DNA of 21,456 nucleotides. It comes from Methanobacterium sp. Its GTDB lineage: Archaea > Methanobacteriota > Methanobacteria > Methanobacteriales > Methanobacteriaceae. Position 1 is the stretch's first letter. The number at the start of each line of letters is the position of its first letter. The stretch is taken from positions 1 to 21,456 of the forward strand of contig JAHKLQ010000154.1 of the NCBI GenBank assembly GCA_020854975.1. Reading direction: 5' to 3'. The position numbers and the translations under genes are program-made. Under the pieces are notes generated by a model. It saw only the letters and a program-made list of their open reading frames with translations. It searched no databases and was not told the origin of the DNA. This document shows, in pieces, positions 16,688 through 21,456 of the stretch.

Positions 16688-18358
16688 ATGCCGGTTATAA
16701 AATTCACCTACACTGATCTGGAAGAACTATTAGGACAACCCATTGATAAAAATGAACTTATTGACCTTTTACCTATGATAGGGAGTGATATTGAGGGTTA
16801 TGATGATGAAGAGGTGAAGGTGGAGTTTTTCCCTAACCGTCCTGATTATTTGAGTGTGGAAGGAGTGGCCAGAGCCCTGAAAGGGTTCCTGAAAATTGAG
16901 GAAGGACTACCAGAGTATCCTCTGGAACCCTCAGGAACCAGCATTACCATAGACCCTGAACTCCGCAACATCCGCCCCTACACGGCCTGTTGTCTGGTGA
17001 GGGATATCCATCTTACTGAAGATAAACTACGCCAGGTCATGGACTTCCAGGAAGACCTGCACTGGGTACTGGGCCGGGACCGGAAAAAAGTAGCCATAGG
17101 TATTCATAACCTGGATGTTCTCAAAGGACCATTCCGTTACCTGGCAGCAGATCCTGATGAAACATCATTTGTACCCCTGGAAATGGAAGAAGAAATGACT
17201 CTCCGGGAAATACTCACCGAACACAAGAAGGGACGATCCTATGCCCGCCTGATAGATCAACACAACCGATATCCATTGATAATGGATTCAGAAGATAACA
17301 TCCTGTCAATGCCACCTATAATCAACGGAGAACTCACTAAACTCACAGTTGATACTGAAAATCTTTTTGTGGATGTCACTGGCACTGACCGGCAGGCTGT
17401 GGAACGAACCTTAAACATCATTGCCACCAGTTTTGCTGAAGATGGGGCCCGCATCCAGACCATGGAAAACATTTATCAAGACGGAACCTTCATAAGGCCA
17501 GATCTAACTCCTAAAGAACGTCAGGTAAGTGTTAAAAATGCTGAAAAGATCATTGGCATTCCTCTTACCTCAGCTATAGTAGTGGAAGCCTTAAAGAAAG
17601 TTCGCCTGGATGCTGAAGCCATTGACGAAGATAAAGTTAAGGTACTGATTCCCCCTTACCGGGTGGACATCCTCCATGAAGTGGATCTAATAGAAAATGT
17701 GGCTATTGGTTATTGCTTCCGCAAAATACAGCCAGAAATTCCCCAGGTGGCAACAGTGGCCAGGGAAGATCCCTACCATGATTTTGATCAAAGCATCCGG
17801 GAGATCATGAACGGATTAGGCTTTGCTGAGGTCATGAGTCTCATGCTCACCAATGAAGAGAACCATTACCAGAAAATGAGACTACCTGAAACAGAAAGAG
17901 TGGAAGTAGCTCAACCCATAAGCCAGGACAGGACTATGATCCGTCAAAGTCTCCTCAACGGCCTCCTGGAATTCTTGGAAGATAACAAACATGAAGAACT
18001 CCCTCAGAAAATCTTTGAAATAGGAGAAACAGTCTTCCTGGACTCAGAGAAAGAAACCGGAACTGTGGGTGTTAAAAAACTGGCAGGAATGTTAACCCAT
18101 TCCCAGGCCAACTTCACCGAGATAAAATCCATCACTGATACTCTTATAAGCAACCTGGGATTAGAAATAACAATCGAAGACCTGGAACATCCCAGCTTCA
18201 TCCAGGGCAGATGTGCACAGTTAAAGGCTATGAAAACTGGCACCTCAGAGGTTCTGGTGGAAGGATTCTTCGGTGAAATCAATCCAGAGGTCATTACCAA
18301 CTTTGAATTAGAGTATCCAGTGGTAGCTCTGGAAGTGGAGTTCAAAAGTATTAATTAA
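16688..18358 (+). CDS. pheT: Phenylalanyl-tRNA synthetase beta subunit (archaeal type)
   Basis: Beta chain of the (alpha-beta)2 enzyme that charges tRNA-Phe. At 556 aa it is the short archaeal/eukaryal form, without the N-terminal tRNA-binding EMAP-like domain of bacterial PheT. In order: an N-terminal domain with F-F-P-N-R-P-D-Y (~48-55), a B3/B4 editing domain (~75-265) that hydrolyses mischarged Tyr-tRNA, a B5 DNA-binding-like domain (~273-346), and a catalytic-like core (~355-556) used for dimer contacts. GAGGA at 16676-16680, 7 nt before the ATG, fixes the start. pheS is not next to it; the next gene converges from the other strand. Confidence 0.97.
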   Translation: MPVIKFTYTDLEELLGQPIDKNELIDLLPMIGSDIEGYDDEEVKVEFFPNRPDYLSVEGVARALKGFLKIEEGLPEYPLEPSGTSITIDPELRNIRPYTACCLVRDIHLTEDKLRQVMDFQEDLHWVLGRDRKKVAIGIHNLDVLKGPFRYLAADPDETSFVPLEMEEEMTLREILTEHKKGRSYARLIDQHNRYPLIMDSEDNILSMPPIINGELTKLTVDTENLFVDVTGTDRQAVERTLNIIATSFAEDGARIQTMENIYQDGTFIRPDLTPKERQVSVKNAEKIIGIPLTSAIVVEALKKVRLDAEAIDEDKVKVLIPPYRVDILHEVDLIENVAIGYCFRKIQPEIPQVATVAREDPYHDFDQSIREIMNGLGFAEVMSLMLTNEENHYQKMRLPETERVEVAQPISQDRTMIRQSLLNGLLEFLEDNKHEELPQKIFEIGETVFLDSEKETGTVGVKKLAGMLTHSQANFTEIKSITDTLISNLGLEITIEDLEHPSFIQGRCAQLKAMKTGTSEVLVEGFFGEINPEVITNFELEYPVVALEVEFKSIN

Positions 18359-18398
18359 TATTAATTAATCAATGCAAAGCCTTTGGAATATTTTTTAA

Positions 18399-18430
18399 GG
18401 TCTTTAAAAGTATTTTTTTAAAGATCTTTT
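18399..18430 (+). terminator. Hairpin terminator after pheT
   Basis: GGTCTTTAAAA (18399-18409) pairs with TTTTAAAGATC (18416-18426), 11 bp with one G-U pair, 6-nt loop, then TTTT. Further T-rich DNA follows to 18456. No T-run flanks the stem in the minus direction, so it serves pheT and not the converging gene. Confidence 0.6.
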
Positions 18431-18457
18431 GTTAACCTTCTTTTTAATATTATTTTA

Positions 18458-18486
18458 ATAGGTCTTAGCTTTTTATAGGTCTTAGC
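18458..18486. repeat. Exact 12-bp direct repeat across the stop codon of the 18482 gene
   Basis: ATAGGTCTTAGC at 18458-18469 and 18475-18486, 17-nt period. The second copy includes the stop codon (18482-18484) of the minus-strand gene. Confidence 0.6.
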
Positions 18487-18883
18487 AACCTTCAATGAAA
18501 CATACTTCAAATTCTTTCAGTTTCCCGGCCTGCAACACATACACTTTTTTGATATTGAATGTTTTTGCTGCTTTTAGGATCTGCCACCCCAGTAAATTCC
18601 CTTCCAGAGCAAAATAAACATCAGAACTTTTTTTAAATATATCAGAAACCAGGTCATATAATTCATGAGATGCTGATTCTGAATCATTAAGAGAAACACC
18701 CTGTTTTTCTATTAAAACATCCGTTGGGAGATTTAAATTGGAAAATAATGATTTATCCTGATGTTCATGGACGGGTTCTTCAAGGTTTGAACCTTCATAA
18801 ATAAAAATAACTTCACTAATATCTGTTTGGGATAATACGTCTGTTAATAGTGAATCTTGGATATTGGTTATTAGTGTGGACAT
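18482..18883 (-). CDS. Conserved-looking protein of unknown function
   Basis: Not recognised. 133 aa from ATG 18883, or 147 aa from ATG 18925. The shorter form is preferred because GGAG lies 5 nt before it; the longer has only a weak AGGT. It is soluble, with no signal peptide or membrane segment, and alternates predicted strands and helices. One hydrophobic strand (E-V-I-F-I-Y-E-G) comes early and a strand-turn-helix-strand block (V-Y-F-A-L-E-G-N-L-L-G-W, then K-K-V-Y-V-L) at the end suggests a Rossmann-like alpha/beta fold. Three cysteines or fewer and no metal motif. It follows yjbQ after a T7 tract, so it may have its own promoter. The DNA at its 3' end is a direct repeat. Confidence 0.65.
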   Translation of the reverse strand: MSTLITNIQDSLLTDVLSQTDISEVIFIYEGSNLEEPVHEHQDKSLFSNLNLPTDVLIEKQGVSLNDSESASHELYDLVSDIFKKSSDVYFALEGNLLGWQILKAAKTFNIKKVYVLQAGKLKEFEVCFIEGC

Positions 18884-18952
18884 GGATTCTCCATAATCAA
18901 TTTTATTTAGATTAATTCCCATCATTTACCTGTTAACATATTATTACTTATG

Positions 18953-18959
18953 AAAAAAA
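18953..18959 (-). terminator. T7 tract right after yjbQ
   Basis: On the minus strand a run of seven T starts 4 nt after the yjbQ stop codon, in the short gap before the next gene. It could end part of the yjbQ transcripts. Confidence 0.35.
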
Positions 18960-18963
18960 TTCG

Positions 18964-19374
18964 TTAATCTCCAATTAGGGTAATGGTTAGTTTTCTATGT
19001 CGTGGACCATCCAGTTCCACAAAGAAAATACTCTGCCAGGTACCCAGCATCATCCTACCATTTTCCACAGGAATGGTCTGACTACCCCCCAACAGGAAGC
19101 CACGAATATGACTGTCCGCGTTGTTATCAATACGGTCGTGCTGGTAACCTGCACCCTGCGGAACAAGCTTTTGAAGGGCTAACTGAAAGTCTGAAACTAA
19201 ACCAGATTCATTCTCATTTATAACCACTCCAGATGTAGAATGACGACTGTAAACATTAAGAAGTCCCTCTTTAACACCAGTACCTGTTAAAACTTCTTCC
19301 ACCTCTCGGGTTATGTCCTTGATTTCCACCCTTTCGGATGTTCTGATTTCTAGTATTTCACGTGCAGTTTCCAT
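18964..19374 (-). CDS. yjbQ: YjbQ family protein (secondary thiamine-phosphate synthase type, UPF0047)
   Basis: Single-domain protein of 136 aa. The family signature is complete: [15 protein letters not shown] around residues 42-56, the block [14 protein letters not shown] (~84-97) and [15 protein letters not shown] near the C terminus. The E. coli member has weak thiamine-phosphate synthase activity, but the main cellular role is not settled. The conserved His and Glu residues suggest metal binding. ATG 19374 is preferred over the adjacent TTG at 19377; GAGGGGAT lies just upstream. It is downstream of pyrI by ~115 nt on the same strand. Confidence 0.92.
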   Translation of the reverse strand: METAREILEIRTSERVEIKDITREVEEVLTGTGVKEGLLNVYSRHSTSGVVINENESGLVSDFQLALQKLVPQGAGYQHDRIDNNADSHIRGFLLGGSQTIPVENGRMMLGTWQSIFFVELDGPRHRKLTITLIGD

Positions 19375-19491
19375 CAATATCCCCTCTTTTAAAATTTTTG
19401 TGATGTTAATTTTTCATGACCTTAATTAAAAATTTACAGAAGATAAAAAGTAATATAATAAGTGGATAAAAAGGTTGAGGGAGCCTATATC

Positions 19492-19965
19492 CTAAAATAA
19501 TCTGAACTGAGTTTCAATTTCTGCCTGGTCCATAATTCTTTCACAGTAATGGCAGCGGAGGATTAAAGGTTCTTTTTCCATAACACTGAATCGTGTATTC
19601 ACTGGTTCATCAGTGTTGGTGATACAGTTAGGATTGGAACAGGTGAGAATGTTGTTAATTTCATCCAAGAGGTTAACTTTACCCTTTCCTATGATTTCAT
19701 AGTCTCGAATGATGTTAATAGTAGCGTGGGGGGCTATAAGTGCTATTTCATCCACTTCTCTTGATGCCAGTTCTCTTCCCTCTATTTTAACAATATCCTT
19801 ACTTCCCATCTGACTGGACTGCACATTCATGGCCACAGTCACCGCAGTTTCTGGACTGGGAAGCCCCAATATTTTAAGGACTTTAAGGGCTTTATTGGCA
19901 CTTATATGGTCAATAACTGTACCATTTTTAATAGGTTTTACCTTCAATTCCCTGGGAGTTTTCAT
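19492..19965 (-). CDS. pyrI: Aspartate carbamoyltransferase regulatory subunit
   Basis: Regulatory chain of ATCase, binding nucleotide effectors (CTP/ATP in E. coli) and holding catalytic trimers together in pyrimidine biosynthesis. The 157 aa have the N-terminal allosteric domain (~1-100) and a C-terminal zinc domain with C109-x4-C114-x23-C138-x2-C141, the same positions as in the E. coli protein. The start at ATG 19965 has GGGTGA just upstream. A TATA element lies at about 20013-20020. The catalytic subunit gene pyrB is not in this window, so the two subunits are made from separate loci. Confidence 0.96.
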   Translation of the reverse strand: MKTPRELKVKPIKNGTVIDHISANKALKVLKILGLPSPETAVTVAMNVQSSQMGSKDIVKIEGRELASREVDEIALIAPHATINIIRDYEIIGKGKVNLLDEINNILTCSNPNCITNTDEPVNTRFSVMEKEPLILRCHYCERIMDQAEIETQFRLF

Positions 19966-20012
19966 ATTTCACCCGGTTAAGTTCTGTTCTAAAGGATTAT
20001 ATTCTGATAATA

Positions 20013-20020
20013 TTTTATAA
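20013..20020 (-). promoter_or_regulatory. TATA box of pyrI
   Basis: TTATAAAA on the minus strand, ~50 nt upstream of the pyrI ATG, predicting a transcription start near 19990 and a leader of about 25 nt that includes GGGTGA. Confidence 0.5.
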
Positions 20021-20109
20021 GATTATCCATTCCAGGGAGAAAATAATTTATGGATTTAAATGGGGTTAGAAGTCGAAAAACTTAGAAATTACTCAAAATA
20101 AAACAATAT

Positions 20110-20207
20110 AAAAAAAATAACATCCAAAAAAAATGGGAAAAAAAATTTAAGGTTAAGGGGGGTGTATTGGATTGGAAAAGTTTAGTAGGGATCTTAATAG
20201 ATTTTCC

Positions 20208-20211
<4 letters not shown>
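20110..20211 (-). terminator. secD terminator: hairpin over the stop codon plus three T8 tracts
   Basis: On the minus strand, three runs of exactly eight T occur within 36 nt (complement of A8 at 20138-20145, 20126-20133 and 20110-20117), ~60 nt after the secD stop. Serial T-tracts are a known archaeal termination signal. Before them, GTAGGGA (20185-20191) pairs with TCCCTAC (20205-20211), a stem that covers the secD stop codon; three more pairs are possible with a bulge. Confidence 0.65.
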
Positions 20212-21416
<1,205 letters not shown>

Positions 21417-21456
21417 TTACGTGCCTCCAGGTACCATCTCAGTATTCCAAGGTTCA
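21417..21456 (-). CDS. secF: 3' end of an upstream gene, probably secF (partial)
   Basis: The window ends inside this gene. Only 12 codons and the stop are visible, ending in W-N-T-E-M-V-P-G-G-T. The TAA (21417-21419) touches the secD ATG, and its last codons include the GGAGG ribosome-binding site of secD. SecF is the expected neighbour because secF and secD are commonly adjacent in archaea. The identity is inferred from position and not from motifs. Confidence 0.5.
   Translation of the reverse strand, partial: EPWNTEMVPGGT

Noticed and set aside
18482..18883. Gene considered as a CARF- or Csm6-like protein because of its C-terminal strand-helix block
   Set aside because: The resemblance is only in general alpha/beta pattern; no diagnostic motif and no CRISPR context.

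Overview
The window looks like chromosomal DNA of a methanogenic archaeon of the order Methanobacteriales, most probably Methanobacterium or a close relative. Genes carry Shine-Dalgarno sequences close to GGAGGTGAT and archaeal TATA elements, and intergenic DNA is very AT-rich. The gene set includes archaeal-type PheT and ValRS, an archaea-specific RecJ-like DHH protein with a DnaJ-type zinc finger, a FilR1-type regulator and SecD with the probable end of SecF beside it. The genus is inferred from gene content, not from a marker search.

Layout. Positions 1-4578 (+) hold an oxidative-stress pair (rubrerythrin and superoxide reductase), a small lipoprotein behind a repeat-rich 480-nt gap, and the DHH nuclease-like protein. 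Positions 5012-8008 (+) form a signalling cluster: a double-domain KaiC-like ATPase, a stand-alone receiver-like protein and a HisKA_2 histidine kinase with a pseudo-receiver N terminus. Positions 8178-15723 (-) carry, in order of transcription, valS-aroA, a small GTPase overlapping endonuclease III, and a FilR1-type regulator overlapping a UbiA-family membrane prenyltransferase. Positions 16113-18358 (+) carry a small histidine-containing membrane protein and pheT. Positions 18482-21456 (-) carry, in order of transcription, the probable secF end with secD, pyrI, yjbQ and an unrecognised 133-147 aa protein.

How the genes work together. Most are housekeeping: translation (valS, pheT), aromatic and pyrimidine biosynthesis (aroA, pyrI), DNA repair (nth), protein export (secDF) and oxygen defence (rbr, superoxide reductase). 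The accessory parts are the KaiC/receiver/kinase cluster, which reads as one signal-transduction module, and the regulator-UbiA pair, which has a perfect 25-bp inverted repeat just upstream.

A second theme is structural. Short, degenerate, locus-specific tandem repeats sit on or just after the stop codons of at least six genes (DHH gene, receiver, kinase, ubiA-like, nth and the 18482 gene). Other intergenic repeats lie upstream of the lipoprotein, between aroA and the GTPase, and in the pheT leader. No rRNA, tRNA, insertion sequence or CRISPR array was seen.
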